From positions 101,807 to 165,806 of the forward strand of contig NZ_JAAAMG010000013.1 in assembly GCF_010500815.1 (NCBI RefSeq): DNA of 64,000 bases. The letters run 5' to 3'. The notes below the pieces were generated by a model. The model saw only the letters and a program-made list of their open reading frames with translations, searched no databases and was not told where the DNA came from. The translations under genes were made by a program, and so were the position numbers. Shown here one piece after another: positions 8,093 through 16,516 of this stretch (its first letter is position 1; each line of letters starts with the position of its first letter). The stretch is from Jiella pacifica. Its GTDB lineage: Bacteria > Pseudomonadota > Alphaproteobacteria > Rhizobiales > Rhizobiaceae.

Positions 8093-9091
8093 ATGAGCAA
8101 CGTTTCGATCAAGGCGGAGGCGGCGCCCAGACCGCGCAGCGGCACCTCCAATCGGGCGATCGTCGGCTGGGTTCTGCACAATGTCGTGTGGATCTGGCTG
8201 GCCATCCTCGTGGTGTTCTTCGGCCTGTTCAACTCGTTCTTCTTCACCGTCTTCAATTTCCAGAACATCATGGTCCAGGCGACCGTGCTCGGCATGCTGG
8301 CCACTGCCGTCGCCCTGCCGCTGCTCGTCGCCGAGATCGACCTGTCGATCCCGGCCAATCTCGGTTTCTCCTCCGCCGTCGGGGCGCTGGCCGTCACCGA
8401 CTACGGCGCGCCGTGGTGGCTGGGCGCCCTGTTCGGCATCGCCGTCGCGACGGCGATCGGCTTCTTCAACGGGCTGTGCATCACCCGGCTGCGCATGGTC
8501 TCGCTGATCCAGACCCTGTCGATGATGATCATCCTGCAGGGCGCGCTTCTGGCGCTCACCCAGGGCAAGACCATCACCAGCCTGCCGGAGGGCTACACCT
8601 GGATCGGCCAGGCGACGATCGACGGCTGGCCGATCATGCCGCTGGTCTTCGTCGTGGCGCTGATCTTCATGGCCGTCCTCCTGCGGCGCACCGTCCTCGG
8701 TCGCAGCATCTACGCGGTCGGCGGCAATGCCGCCGCGGCCAATTCCGCCGGCATCCGCGTCGATCGCACCAAGATCGTCGCCTTCACGATCGCCGGCTTC
8801 CTCGCCGGGATCGGCGGCTTCCTGCTGGCCTCATGGCAGATGGCGATCACCTCGAACCAAGGCAGCAGCTTCCTGCTCTATGCCATCGCGGCGCCCATCA
8901 TCGGTGGCGTCAGCGTCTTCGGCGGGCGCGGCAACGTGGTCGGCGTGTTCGGCGGTGTCATGCTGCTCACCGTCATCCAGGTCGGCCTTGCGATCATCGC
9001 CGTCCCGTCCTTCTATGTCGGCATGATCGGCGGCGTGATGATCTTCATCGCCGTGGCCATCGACGCCATCCGGGTGCGCTATTTCCAATAG
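8093..9091 (+). CDS. Sugar ABC transporter permease (RbsC-type)
   Basis: Integral membrane permease of 332 residues with about eight to ten hydrophobic segments, the first at about residues 27-50. It contains the E-I-D-L-S-I-P segment and, later, G-R-S-I-Y-A-V-G-G-N-A-A-A-A, both typical of BPD_transp_2 permeases. It forms the inner-membrane channel with the ATPase encoded just upstream (62-bp gap). Together with the binding protein at 5354 it makes a complete ribose-type importer. The imported sugar is not identifiable from sequence; the surrounding catabolic genes suggest a pentose or a related four- or five-carbon compound. Confidence 0.92.
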   Translation: MSNVSIKAEAAPRPRSGTSNRAIVGWVLHNVVWIWLAILVVFFGLFNSFFFTVFNFQNIMVQATVLGMLATAVALPLLVAEIDLSIPANLGFSSAVGALAVTDYGAPWWLGALFGIAVATAIGFFNGLCITRLRMVSLIQTLSMMIILQGALLALTQGKTITSLPEGYTWIGQATIDGWPIMPLVFVVALIFMAVLLRRTVLGRSIYAVGGNAAAANSAGIRVDRTKIVAFTIAGFLAGIGGFLLASWQMAITSNQGSSFLLYAIAAPIIGGVSVFGGRGNVVGVFGGVMLLTVIQVGLAIIAVPSFYVGMIGGVMIFIAVAIDAIRVRYFQ

Positions 9092-9119
9092 CGGATCCGG
9101 CTCCCGACCGTGGCTCGGT

Positions 9120-9204
9120 GCCCCCCACGAGCGGGTCGTGTCCGGGGCCGGGGGGCTTCTTCGCCGCGGCGCGTCAGGGCGCGACCGCGGCGTCGCCCGT
9201 TTTT
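9120..9204 (+). terminator. Terminator region after the ABC transporter operon
   Basis: Two structures lie after the permease stop. A seven-base pair GCCCCCC/GGGGGGC encloses a 23-base loop (9120-9156) and is followed by TTCTTC. A second hairpin, GCGAC-CGCGGC-GTCGC (9181-9196), is followed by CCG and five T residues (9200-9204), as in a rho-independent terminator. Nothing else is seen in the 222-bp gap. It probably limits read-through into the FAH gene. Confidence 0.45.
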
Positions 9205-9313
9205 CCGACGCTGATAGCAAGCGACGCTGGGGATAGATGCCAGTTCGGCCTTGCCCCCGGGCGCGACCGCGCTTTCTGTGGTTCCGTTCACGACACTGCA
9301 TACAGGGAACGCC

Positions 9314-10477
9314 ATGTCTGTCATCGATGAGCCTTCGGGGCTGTATCTCGGCCGCGCCTTTTCGCCCGAAGCGAACGGCCCGGCCGTCGTCACCTTGCGC
9401 GACGGACGGCTCGTCGACATCACTTCATCCACGGCACCGACCGTCAGCGACATCTGCGAAATGGCCGATCCGGCGTCCTATGTCCGCACAGCCGTCGGCA
9501 GGGATCTCGGCGCCCTGGCGGAGATCGCCGCGGAAACCGATCGCTCGGGCAGCAAGCCCTATCTTCTGGCGCCCTGCGATCTGCAGGCGGTGAAGGCTTG
9601 CGGCGTCACCTTCGCCAGTTCGATGATCGAGCGGGTGATCGAGGAGAAAGCCAGCGGAGACCCCTCGCGCGCCGAGGCGATCCGCGGCCGCATCGGCGCT
9701 GCCATCGGCGAGAGCCTGCGCGACATCCGCGCCGGGTCGCCCGAGGCCGAGCGCGCCAAGGCGGCGCTGATCGAGGAAGGGCTGTGGAGCCAGTATCTCG
9801 AGGTCGGGATCGGCCCGGATGCCGAGGTCTTCTCGAAATGCCAGCCGATGGCGGCGGTCGGGACGGGCAGCAAGGTGGGCCTCCATCCGCGCTCCAACTG
9901 GAACAATCCCGAGCCGGAGATCGTCCTCGCCGTCTCGTCGGCGGGGCGCATCCTCGGCGCCACCCTCGGCAACGACGTCAATCTGCGTGATTTCGAGGGT
10001 CGTTCGGCCCTGCTCCTCTCGAAAGCCAAGGACAACAATGCCTCGACGGCGATCGGGCCGATGATCCGGCTGTTCGACGACGGCTTCACGCTCGACGACG
10101 TCCGCCGGGCCGAACTCACTTTGACGATCGACGGGCCGGAAGGCTTTCGTCTCGATGGGCATTCCTCGATGAGCCAGATCAGCCGCGATCCGGAGGATCT
10201 GGTGAGCCAGACCGTCGGGCGCCATCACCAGTATCCGGATGGCTTCATGCTGTTTCTCGGCACGCTCTTCGCGCCGACGCAGGATCGCGACCATCCGGGC
10301 GAGGGCTTCACGCACAAGGTCGGCGACGTCGTCCGGATCGCAGCCCCGAAGCTCGGCTGTCTTGAAAACACTGTCGCCCTGTCGACGGAGTGTCCGCCCT
10401 GGACCTTCGGCGCGCGCGCCCTGATGCGCAATCTCGCCGCGCGACGCCTCATCGGCGGGCCTTCGGCGCGGGCCTAG
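9314..10477 (+). CDS. Fumarylacetoacetate hydrolase-family protein
   Basis: FAH superfamily protein of 387 residues. The C-terminal half carries the family metal site pattern: the acidic pair in P-E-P-E-I-V-L-A-V and a later D in N-D-V-N-L-R-D-F-E-G-R. Members hydrolyse acylpyruvates or, in sugar loci, dehydrate 2-keto-3-deoxy acids. A 2-keto-3-deoxypentonate dehydratase role would link it to the aldehyde dehydrogenase at the start of the window (ketoglutarate semialdehyde oxidation); this is inference from context. ATG 9314 is used because AGGGAA precedes it and the upstream frame has no family similarity. Confidence 0.8.
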   Translation: MSVIDEPSGLYLGRAFSPEANGPAVVTLRDGRLVDITSSTAPTVSDICEMADPASYVRTAVGRDLGALAEIAAETDRSGSKPYLLAPCDLQAVKACGVTFASSMIERVIEEKASGDPSRAEAIRGRIGAAIGESLRDIRAGSPEAERAKAALIEEGLWSQYLEVGIGPDAEVFSKCQPMAAVGTGSKVGLHPRSNWNNPEPEIVLAVSSAGRILGATLGNDVNLRDFEGRSALLLSKAKDNNASTAIGPMIRLFDDGFTLDDVRRAELTLTIDGPEGFRLDGHSSMSQISRDPEDLVSQTVGRHHQYPDGFMLFLGTLFAPTQDRDHPGEGFTHKVGDVVRIAAPKLGCLENTVALSTECPPWTFGARALMRNLAARRLIGGPSARA

Positions 10478-10562
10478 CGTCGCCTGATCATATGCGTCAC
10501 GATATGTGTGACAGGGAGGGACTGATGCGGACGCTCAATCGTTTCGGCATGGCGGGTGCCCC

Positions 10563-11672
10563 ATGGCGCTGATCTCATATCTGACGCGAATCGAGTTCGG
10601 TGAAGGCGAGATTTCCCGCCTCGGCGATCTTCTTGCGGAGCTCGGCGTAAAGCGCCCGCTCGTCTGCACGGACCGGGGGCTGGTGACGACGGGCCTCGTC
10701 GAGCGGGTCACCGCCGGTTTGGCCGATGCGGTGATCTTCGACGGCACGCCCGCCAATCCCACCGAAGATGCGGTGATGGCGGCGCTGGAGTTGTATCGCT
10801 CCAAGGAATGCGACGGCATCGTCGGCCTCGGCGGCGGCTCTTCGCTGGATCTCGCCAAGGCTGTCCGCATTCTCACCGGCCACGAGCCGCCGCTGGGCCA
10901 ATATGCCGCCGTCAACGGAGGCGCGGGAAAGATCCATGGCCGGATCGCGCCGCTGATCGCCATCCCGACCACCGCCGGAACCGGTTCGGAGGTCGGTCGT
11001 GCATCCGTGATCATTACGGCGGACGGCCGCAAGCTCGGCATCCTGTCGCCGCACAACCTGCCGACCATCGCGCTCTGCGATCCGGAGCTGACCTACGGGC
11101 TGCCCGCGAAGCTGACGGCCGCCACCGGCATGGACGCCATTTCACACTGCCTCGAAACCTACATGGCGCCGGCCTTCAATCCGCCGGCCGAAGCGATCGC
11201 GCTGCATGGGCTCGATTGCGGCCTCAGGGCCATCGAGCGGGCGGTCGCCGACGGCTCCGACGTCGCTGCGCGGCGCGACATGATGGTCTGCGCGCTGGAA
11301 GGCGCGATGGCGTTTCAGAAGGGTCTCGGCGCCGTTCACGCGCTGACCCATCCCCTGGGGGCGATCCGCGAGCTCAACCTCCACCATGGCACGCTGAATG
11401 CCGTGCTCATGCCTGAGGTGCTGCGGTTCAACCGCGACAGCATCGGCGAGAAGTGGGACGTCCTCGCCAAACGCATGGGCGGCGAGCCGGACAAGGTCGT
11501 AGAGGCGCTCAACGTGCGGATCGGCATGCCCTCGGGCCTTGCGTCGATGGGTGTCACTGAGGCGATGATGGAGGAGGTGGCCAACGCCGCTCTGAAGGAT
11601 CACTGTCACGCGACCAATCCGCGGCGGGCCAGCCGCGAAGACTATCTCGAGATCCTTCGTCGCACGGCCTGA
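10563..11672 (+). CDS. Iron-containing alcohol dehydrogenase
   Basis: Group III (Fe-ADH) NAD(P)-dependent alcohol dehydrogenase of 369 residues. The nucleotide-binding region has G-L-G-G-G-S-S-L-D-L-A-K and P-T-T-A-G-T-G-S-E-V. The metal ligands are visible as D and H in G-M-D-A-I-S-H-C, H in A-L-T-H-P-L-G and H in L-H-H-G-T. It acts in the cytosol on a short alcohol, aldehyde or hydroxy acid. It lies 85 bp after the FAH gene on the same strand and ends the sugar locus. No strong ribosome site precedes the ATG. The substrate may be a polyol or a keto-deoxy acid, but this cannot be settled here. Confidence 0.87.
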   Translation: MALISYLTRIEFGEGEISRLGDLLAELGVKRPLVCTDRGLVTTGLVERVTAGLADAVIFDGTPANPTEDAVMAALELYRSKECDGIVGLGGGSSLDLAKAVRILTGHEPPLGQYAAVNGGAGKIHGRIAPLIAIPTTAGTGSEVGRASVIITADGRKLGILSPHNLPTIALCDPELTYGLPAKLTAATGMDAISHCLETYMAPAFNPPAEAIALHGLDCGLRAIERAVADGSDVAARRDMMVCALEGAMAFQKGLGAVHALTHPLGAIRELNLHHGTLNAVLMPEVLRFNRDSIGEKWDVLAKRMGGEPDKVVEALNVRIGMPSGLASMGVTEAMMEEVANAALKDHCHATNPRRASREDYLEILRRTA

Positions 11673-11684
11673 CGGAGCGTCATC

Positions 11685-11735
11685 GCCGCGCCGGCGCGGC
11701 AATTGGGGGGCTTGGAGCCCGTCACTGCGACGGGC
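11685..11735. terminator. Hairpins between convergent genes
   Basis: The 77-bp gap between the Fe-ADH gene and the converging periplasmic-protein gene holds a perfect 16-bp GC palindrome (11685-11700) and a seven-base stem GCCCGTC/GACGGGC with loop ACTGC (11717-11735). Neither has a clear T tract. The convergent setting suggests a two-way termination region. Confidence 0.35.
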
Positions 11736-11749
11736 CGCCTGCCTTCCCG

Positions 11750-12205
11750 TCACTCCACCGTCACCCGCAACGAGGTTTTCACTGCGTCGTCGGTCTGGTC
11801 GGTGATGGGCACCGCGTAGTTCCCGGCGCGCATCGGGTAGAAGCTGAACCTGACAGAACCCGCGCCCTCGCATTGGAGCGCACGGAAGGACAGCCCCTGC
11901 AGATAGACCTCGATGGCATCGACGGTCAGCACCCGCAGATGCACGTCCCGCAGCAGTGGGGTCGTGTCGAAGCTGAAGGACGGATCGCCGGCATCGCTCG
12001 ATGTGCACGCGAAGCCGAGCCGGTAGTATTTTCCCACCGCCAGGGTGATCGCGTCCTCGGAAAGCGCGATCCCGTCAGCGGAGCGGCTGACCGTGATCGC
12101 AATGTCTTCCGGCGGCGTCCCGCCGGCCGGTTGCGCCGCGAGGGGAGCGGGGGCCATGGCCAGTATCGAGGCCGCCAGCGCGACCACGGTTCGTTCGCAC
12201 GTCAT
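11750..12205 (-). CDS. Periplasmic protein at the end of the mxa cluster (mxaE/mxaH position)
   Basis: Protein of 151 residues with a signal peptide (hydrophobic residues 7-24, cleavage near A-A-Q) and a beta-rich mature part. No catalytic motif or heme site is seen. Two cysteines remain in the mature part. It is the last gene of the mxa cluster, 199 bp after mxaD, where other methylotrophs carry the poorly understood mxaE and mxaH genes. The beta pattern with G-K-Y-Y-R-L-G-F and M-R-A-G-N-Y resembles a cupredoxin-like fold, but no full copper site is evident. A role in methanol dehydrogenase maturation is inferred from position only. Confidence 0.6.
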   Translation of the reverse strand: MTCERTVVALAASILAMAPAPLAAQPAGGTPPEDIAITVSRSADGIALSEDAITLAVGKYYRLGFACTSSDAGDPSFSFDTTPLLRDVHLRVLTVDAIEVYLQGLSFRALQCEGAGSVRFSFYPMRAGNYAVPITDQTDDAVKTSLRVTVE

Positions 12206-12404
12206 CGTGCCATTCCCCTTCTTTGTGGAAGCCGCTCTTCGTGAAAAGCCGTCTTGCCGGATCGTCGAATTATGCCGGCAGTGTCACAGCCGGCGCCAGC
12301 GGTCGCGGCCGTCCGCGTTCGGTCGGGAAGCTGCGTTTGTGGTAGCACTCCGGCAAGGGCGGCATGCTCCGCCCTGCCGCAGGCCGATCCCTGCGGCGTT
12401 GCCA

Positions 12405-12950
12405 TCATTGCGTTCGGCTTTCCTCGATGAAGCGCTTGAGCCCGTCGAGCCCCGTCTTCACATGGCGCGACATGTCGGCGACCGCGGCCTCGTCGGTCTG
12501 TCCCTCCGCCGGAAAATTGCTCGTGTCGGCGCGGTAGAAGCGACCGATCCACTGCACCGACGTATGGGTGTCGTCCTCGGCCGTGATCCTCAGCTTGTCG
12601 TTGAACGAGCTCACCGCCAACGCGGCGGGGTTCGGCTCGTCCATCCGCCAGGCGACGACGCCCCGCTCCTTCGAGACGACGTCGAGGGATTCAGTGATGT
12701 CGCCGCCTTCCAGCGTCAGCCTGCGCGTCTTGCCGTCTTCGCCAAGGCTCATCGCCCGCACCGCCGGATGCCACTTGGCGATCGAGCCGAAGTCGGCGAC
12801 GACGTCCCAGACGGCGTCGAAGGGCGCATCAATGACGACGGTCTCGTCCGTCTTGTGGGGTGTCGGCCCGTGCGCCAGTGCCTGGACGGGCGCGAGAAAT
12901 AGGCTGGCGGTCATGAGGCCGCCGATGATCTTGCGTCGCGAGAGTGTCAT
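12405..12950 (-). CDS. mxaD: Methanol oxidation protein MxaD (SRPBCC fold)
   Basis: Exported protein of 181 residues with the START/SRPBCC fold. The signal sequence has S-R-R-K-I-I-G-G followed by a hydrophobic stretch and an A-L-A-H-G cleavage region. The mature start H-G-P-T-P-H-K is typical of MxaD, followed by I-D-A-P-F-D-A-V-W and W-H-P-A-V-R. MxaD is reported to help interaction between methanol dehydrogenase and its cytochrome cL in the periplasm. Its start overlaps the mxaL stop by four bases, so the two are coupled. The 199 bp after it, before the last cluster gene, hold no gene. Confidence 0.88.
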   Translation of the reverse strand: MTLSRRKIIGGLMTASLFLAPVQALAHGPTPHKTDETVVIDAPFDAVWDVVADFGSIAKWHPAVRAMSLGEDGKTRRLTLEGGDITESLDVVSKERGVVAWRMDEPNPAALAVSSFNDKLRITAEDDTHTSVQWIGRFYRADTSNFPAEGQTDEAAVADMSRHVKTGLDGLKRFIEESRTQ

Positions 12951-13963
12951 CGTCGGAAAGCTCCATTTCTCGGGTGGTTTCGATCGCCTCGCGGGCTTGC
13001 GACTGCGCGCCGCCAGACGAACAGGTGGTTGGCGCCATGGGCCGCGATCAGGAAGATCAGTGCCGCTGCCGCGAAGACCGGCGAGAGGCTGCGCGGTGCC
13101 TTGAGAACATTGGTGCCGGTATGGCTTTCGAGCGCCGCCTCGATCGCAGGCAAGTCGCCGAGCGGGGCGTAGCCGAGACCGGCCTCGGCGGCGATTTCTC
13201 GCAGATAGCCCTCGCGGACCTGCGTCAGATGCTCGGTCGAGGTGGCGGCGAGATTGCCGACAGGATTGTTGCGCGGATGGTATTCGCCGCCCGTGCTGCC
13301 CGGCGTGGCGATGCTGACGCGGGCGCCTGCGGCGATGTCGGGCAGGCTGTAGAAGCCGATCGCCCGGCCGGATTCGTCGTATTTCGGGATGGGAACGAGC
13401 TTTGCGCCTCCCGCCCCGAGGATCACCCCGGCAGTCCTATCGGGATTCTCGGCCCGCCTGCGGCCGGCGACCGGCAGCGGCGGCGCCTCGTGGCCGTCGG
13501 TGACGAAAACGAGGTCGGCCCCGAGCCTTGTCACCAGCTCCTGCGCCGAGGAGAGGCCGCGCACGACGCGGCTGTCGCCCTCCCATGCCATGCGCCAGTT
13601 CAGCGCGGCGACCGCATCGGCAAAGGGCGGAAAGTTCTCGCAGACCTCCACCGGCTCGATCAGCGGAAAGGAGCGCCTTTCGGTGAACAGGCCGAGGCCG
13701 ATCCGGGAGCCGCAGGGCAGCTTTCGGGCAATTTCCGTCACCACCCACTTGGCCTCGTCGAGGCGGCTGCGGACCTTGGCTCCCTTGCCATAGTCGCGCG
13801 CCGTCATGCTGCGGGTCAGATCGACGACGACGAAGAGGTTGCGGACGCGGCGCTCCTCCTGCGTCGCAAGCCCGAGCGCGGCTAGAAGGGCGAATCCGAG
13901 TGCACCGAGAAGCAGCCACAGCGCGGGGTCGATCTGCCGTCGATCGGTGCTCGCGGTCCTCAT
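12947..13963 (-). CDS. mxaL: MxaL, von Willebrand A-domain protein
   Basis: Membrane-anchored VWA protein of 338 residues needed for assembly or calcium loading of methanol dehydrogenase in methylotrophs. An N-terminal membrane segment lies at about residues 12-30. The metal-ion-dependent adhesion motif reads D-L-T-R-S, a D-x-T-x-S form, near residue 45. A second membrane segment lies at about residues 300-318. The frame continues far upstream, but ATG 13963 gives a 4-nt overlap with mxaK and matches the family N-terminus; the longer version is antisense noise over mxaK and mxaC. Confidence 0.87.
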   Translation of the reverse strand: MRTASTDRRQIDPALWLLLGALGFALLAALGLATQEERRVRNLFVVVDLTRSMTARDYGKGAKVRSRLDEAKWVVTEIARKLPCGSRIGLGLFTERRSFPLIEPVEVCENFPPFADAVAALNWRMAWEGDSRVVRGLSSAQELVTRLGADLVFVTDGHEAPPLPVAGRRRAENPDRTAGVILGAGGAKLVPIPKYDESGRAIGFYSLPDIAAGARVSIATPGSTGGEYHPRNNPVGNLAATSTEHLTQVREGYLREIAAEAGLGYAPLGDLPAIEAALESHTGTNVLKAPRSLSPVFAAAALIFLIAAHGANHLFVWRRAVASPRGDRNHPRNGAFRR

Positions 13964-14568
13964 GGCAAACCTCGCGGCACACCGGGCAGGTCCGTCCAGA
14001 CGTCGCGCGGCCGCTTGCCTTCCTCCTCCCGCTCGATCGCCGGCCGCGGGAAGACGCGCACGAGGCGGCTGGCGAGATCGAAGTTGACCTTGACGTCGAA
14101 ATCCTCCGGGTCGAGCCGCATCGCCCGGCGATAGTCCTCCTGGGCGAGGCGGATCGTCACCGTCGCCTCGTCGATGTCGTTGGCCTCGATCAGCTCGAAG
14201 CCCGCTCGCATGCGGGCATTGGCGAGAGCGTAGAGGAAGGCGGCCTGGACCTTCGCATCGCCCGCCGTCTGGATGCGGGGCGCCAGGGCTTCCGCCGCCG
14301 TGAGATCGTCGCGGGAGAGCACCTGCGCCGCCGCCGCGAGGAGGAGAGGGCCGGGGGCACCGTCGCGAAGCGGCACGGACTGGCCCAGGGCGAGGGCGCG
14401 GATGGCGTCGTTGTCTGCCAGGGCCCGACGAAGTTCGAACGACTGGTGGACGGCGAAGGCGCCGATCGCCACCAGGAGGGCGACGAAGGCCGCGGTGATC
14501 AGCCCATCCCGTGGAACGCGCGCTGCCGCTCGCTGGTGCCGAGCCTCGTTCGTCCGCGCCGGCTTCAT
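13960..14568 (-). CDS. mxaK: MxaK
   Basis: Protein of 202 residues with one N-terminal membrane segment (about 24-42) and a helical periplasmic part. It has no recognisable catalytic motif. The order mxaA-mxaC-mxaK-mxaL and the four-base overlaps on both sides identify it. MxaK is known to be required, with MxaA, MxaC and MxaL, for active calcium-containing methanol dehydrogenase. The soluble part has a helical, TPR-like look, with repeated A-L-A-N-A-R and R-R-A-M-R-L-D-P-E-D, which suggests a scaffold role. Confidence 0.82.
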   Translation of the reverse strand: MKPARTNEARHQRAAARVPRDGLITAAFVALLVAIGAFAVHQSFELRRALADNDAIRALALGQSVPLRDGAPGPLLLAAAAQVLSRDDLTAAEALAPRIQTAGDAKVQAAFLYALANARMRAGFELIEANDIDEATVTIRLAQEDYRRAMRLDPEDFDVKVNFDLASRLVRVFPRPAIEREEEGKRPRDVWTDLPGVPRGLP

Positions 14569-15593
14569 CGGGCCTGCTCCGCCGGTCGGATCGGCGCGAG
14601 CATCCGTGCTGAGGTGAGGCGGTCCCTCTGGGCGAGCTTGGCAAGAACCAGGAGCAGGATCGACAGGGCGGCGCCAGCATTGAGAAACCCGTCCAGGTCC
14701 AGCCGGGGAACGGGCTCCTCGTAAAGGATCGGTCGCGCCTCGAGCGTGTCGATCTCGTCGATGGCCGCTTCCACCGCTTCGGAATTTTCGGCCTCGAAGG
14801 CGCGATAGGGCACGCCGAGGCTCTGCAGGAAGAGATGCAGGTGCCGCTCGGGGCGGGCCTGCGGCGTGTCCCGTTCACCCGAAGTCGGCACCTCGAAGAT
14901 GCTCTTGGCTCCCTCCGTGCGCAGGAACAGCCAGTAGAGGTTGACCGGCTCGCGGCCGACAAGATCGCGGAGATTGGCCTGCACCTCGCGGCTGATCACG
15001 CCCGCTCCGTCGGAGACCAGGATGACGGCGCGCGAGGCCTTCGCGGTGGCGCCGTCGAAGGCGCCGATGGCCAGCGCCAGGCCGCGTCCGACATTGGTCT
15101 GGGCGAGGCCGTGCTCGCCCATCGTGGCGATCGCCGCCTTGACGATCGTCCGGTGATCGGTCAGCGGCACGGCGAGCATCGGCGAGGTCGAGAACATCGC
15201 AACGCCGAGACGGTCGTGCGGCCGCCTGTCGACGAAGTCGGACAGAAGCCGGCGCGCCGCCATGGCCTTGGATTCCTCGGCCCCGTCCGGCCTGCGGCCG
15301 GCAAAGCTGTTGTCCATCGAGGACGAGCGGTCGATCAGCAGCATCAGCTGGGCGCCGCGGCCTTCCCGGGTGATCGTCTGGTCCGTCCGGTGAAGGCCGG
15401 CGAGACCGAGAAGGAGCAGCGTGACGGCGACGGCTCCCAGAAGCGGCAGAAGGATGGAGACCACCTTCGAGGGGGTGTCCAGCGGGGCGAGGGCGCGGCG
15501 CGGATGGCCGACGGGCGCCAGCACCGGTGCCACGAAGGGCAGCGCCGCCAGCGGCAGGCCGAGGAGCCAGAGCGGATTGTCGAAGGCGATCAT
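14565..15593 (-). CDS. mxaC: MxaC, von Willebrand A-domain membrane protein
   Basis: Protein of 342 residues with N-terminal membrane segments (about 8-28 and 47-67), a VWA domain with the D-R-S-S-S MIDAS motif near residue 90, and a C-terminal membrane segment (about 305-325). This Batf-like layout is shared with other MoxR-linked VWA proteins. With MxaA, MxaK and MxaL it is needed to insert calcium or assemble the dehydrogenase. ATG 15593 was chosen over longer forms because M-I-A-F-D-N-P-L-W is the usual start of this family and it overlaps the mxaA stop by four bases. Confidence 0.88.
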   Translation of the reverse strand: MIAFDNPLWLLGLPLAALPFVAPVLAPVGHPRRALAPLDTPSKVVSILLPLLGAVAVTLLLLGLAGLHRTDQTITREGRGAQLMLLIDRSSSMDNSFAGRRPDGAEESKAMAARRLLSDFVDRRPHDRLGVAMFSTSPMLAVPLTDHRTIVKAAIATMGEHGLAQTNVGRGLALAIGAFDGATAKASRAVILVSDGAGVISREVQANLRDLVGREPVNLYWLFLRTEGAKSIFEVPTSGERDTPQARPERHLHLFLQSLGVPYRAFEAENSEAVEAAIDEIDTLEARPILYEEPVPRLDLDGFLNAGAALSILLLVLAKLAQRDRLTSARMLAPIRPAEQAR

Positions 15594-16516
15594 CGGGCCC
15601 CCGCCCGTTCGATGGCCGCGAGACGGCGCGCCACCTGGACTAATGCAGCGGCCGGGAGCCGGGCTTCGGCCTTCTCGGCGTCGCCGTCGAAGAAGAAGCC
15701 GCGCGAGGCCGAGAAGAAGGTCTCGAGATCCTGGCGCGCTGCGGCAAAGCGTGGCCGCGCCGCCAGGCATTCGCCGAGATCGTCCGCCACGACGCGGCGG
15801 CCGAAGGCCGCGTCGAGCCCGCGATGCAGGGCGAGGAGGCGGGCTCCGTAGTCCATTGTGGGCCGCTTCGTCCGGATCACCCGCAGCGCACTTGCCAGCG
15901 GGCGCGAGGGGCGGAGCCCGAACGGTCCCCAGCCGCGATACCATGCGAAAGCCAGCGCCAGGACGGCGACCGCCCCCCAAGCAGCGGCAACGGTCCATTG
16001 CCGCCGGACCGTGTCGATGACCGCGAGCGGCTTGTCGGGCTTCATCCCCGCGGGGCTCGAACGGGCGAGGATCGGGCGCAGCGGCGACAGGACGATGGTC
16101 CAGGCGGGAAGGGTGACGAGTTCGCTCGCTGCCTCCGATCCGGCCGCGGCGTGGAAGGCCAAGGTGGTGCCCGGGATCGAGATCTCCTTGGGCTCCAGCG
16201 GCACGTAGAAGCTCTGATAGGCGAGCGTCAGGTCGTAGCGCTTCCCGGCCTCGATCTCCTTGCTCTCGACCGAAATCGACCGGAGTTCGGTGAATTCGTC
16301 GATCGGTCCCGTCTGCGGCAGCGAGGCGGGATCGAGTTCCCGCCCGGCCGGCACCGAGAGTTCACCGCGCCAGACCAGGACGTCGCCGGTGAACCAGCCG
16401 ACCTCCCGGGGCGGATGGGCCCGAAGGGTGATCTCCGCGCCCATAGCGCCGACCGTGCCGCCGAGGAGGAAGGCAGCCAGGGCAATGGCGGCTGCGGGGA
16501 GCCTTGCCCGGCTCAT
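15590..16516 (-). CDS. mxaA: MxaA, calcium insertion protein
   Basis: Exported protein of 308 residues with a signal peptide (hydrophobic residues 8-24, cleavage near M-G-A), a beta-rich periplasmic domain, one membrane segment (about residues 175-195) and a helical cytoplasmic tail. In methylotrophs MxaA is required for calcium incorporation into methanol dehydrogenase. Start ATG 16516 overlaps the mxaS stop by four bases; longer readings lack a signal peptide. Its place between mxaS and mxaC follows the standard order. Confidence 0.85.
   Translation of the reverse strand: MSRARLPAAAIALAAFLLGGTVGAMGAEITLRAHPPREVGWFTGDVLVWRGELSVPAGRELDPASLPQTGPIDEFTELRSISVESKEIEAGKRYDLTLAYQSFYVPLEPKEISIPGTTLAFHAAAGSEAASELVTLPAWTIVLSPLRPILARSSPAGMKPDKPLAVIDTVRRQWTVAAAWGAVAVLALAFAWYRGWGPFGLRPSRPLASALRVIRTKRPTMDYGARLLALHRGLDAAFGRRVVADDLGECLAARPRFAAARQDLETFFSASRGFFFDGDAEKAEARLPAAALVQVARRLAAIERAGAR

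Noticed and set aside
13964..14962. Upstream extension of the mxaL reading frame
   Set aside because: The extra residues are arginine- and serine-rich without similarity and overlap mxaK and mxaC; ATG 13963 gives the family start.
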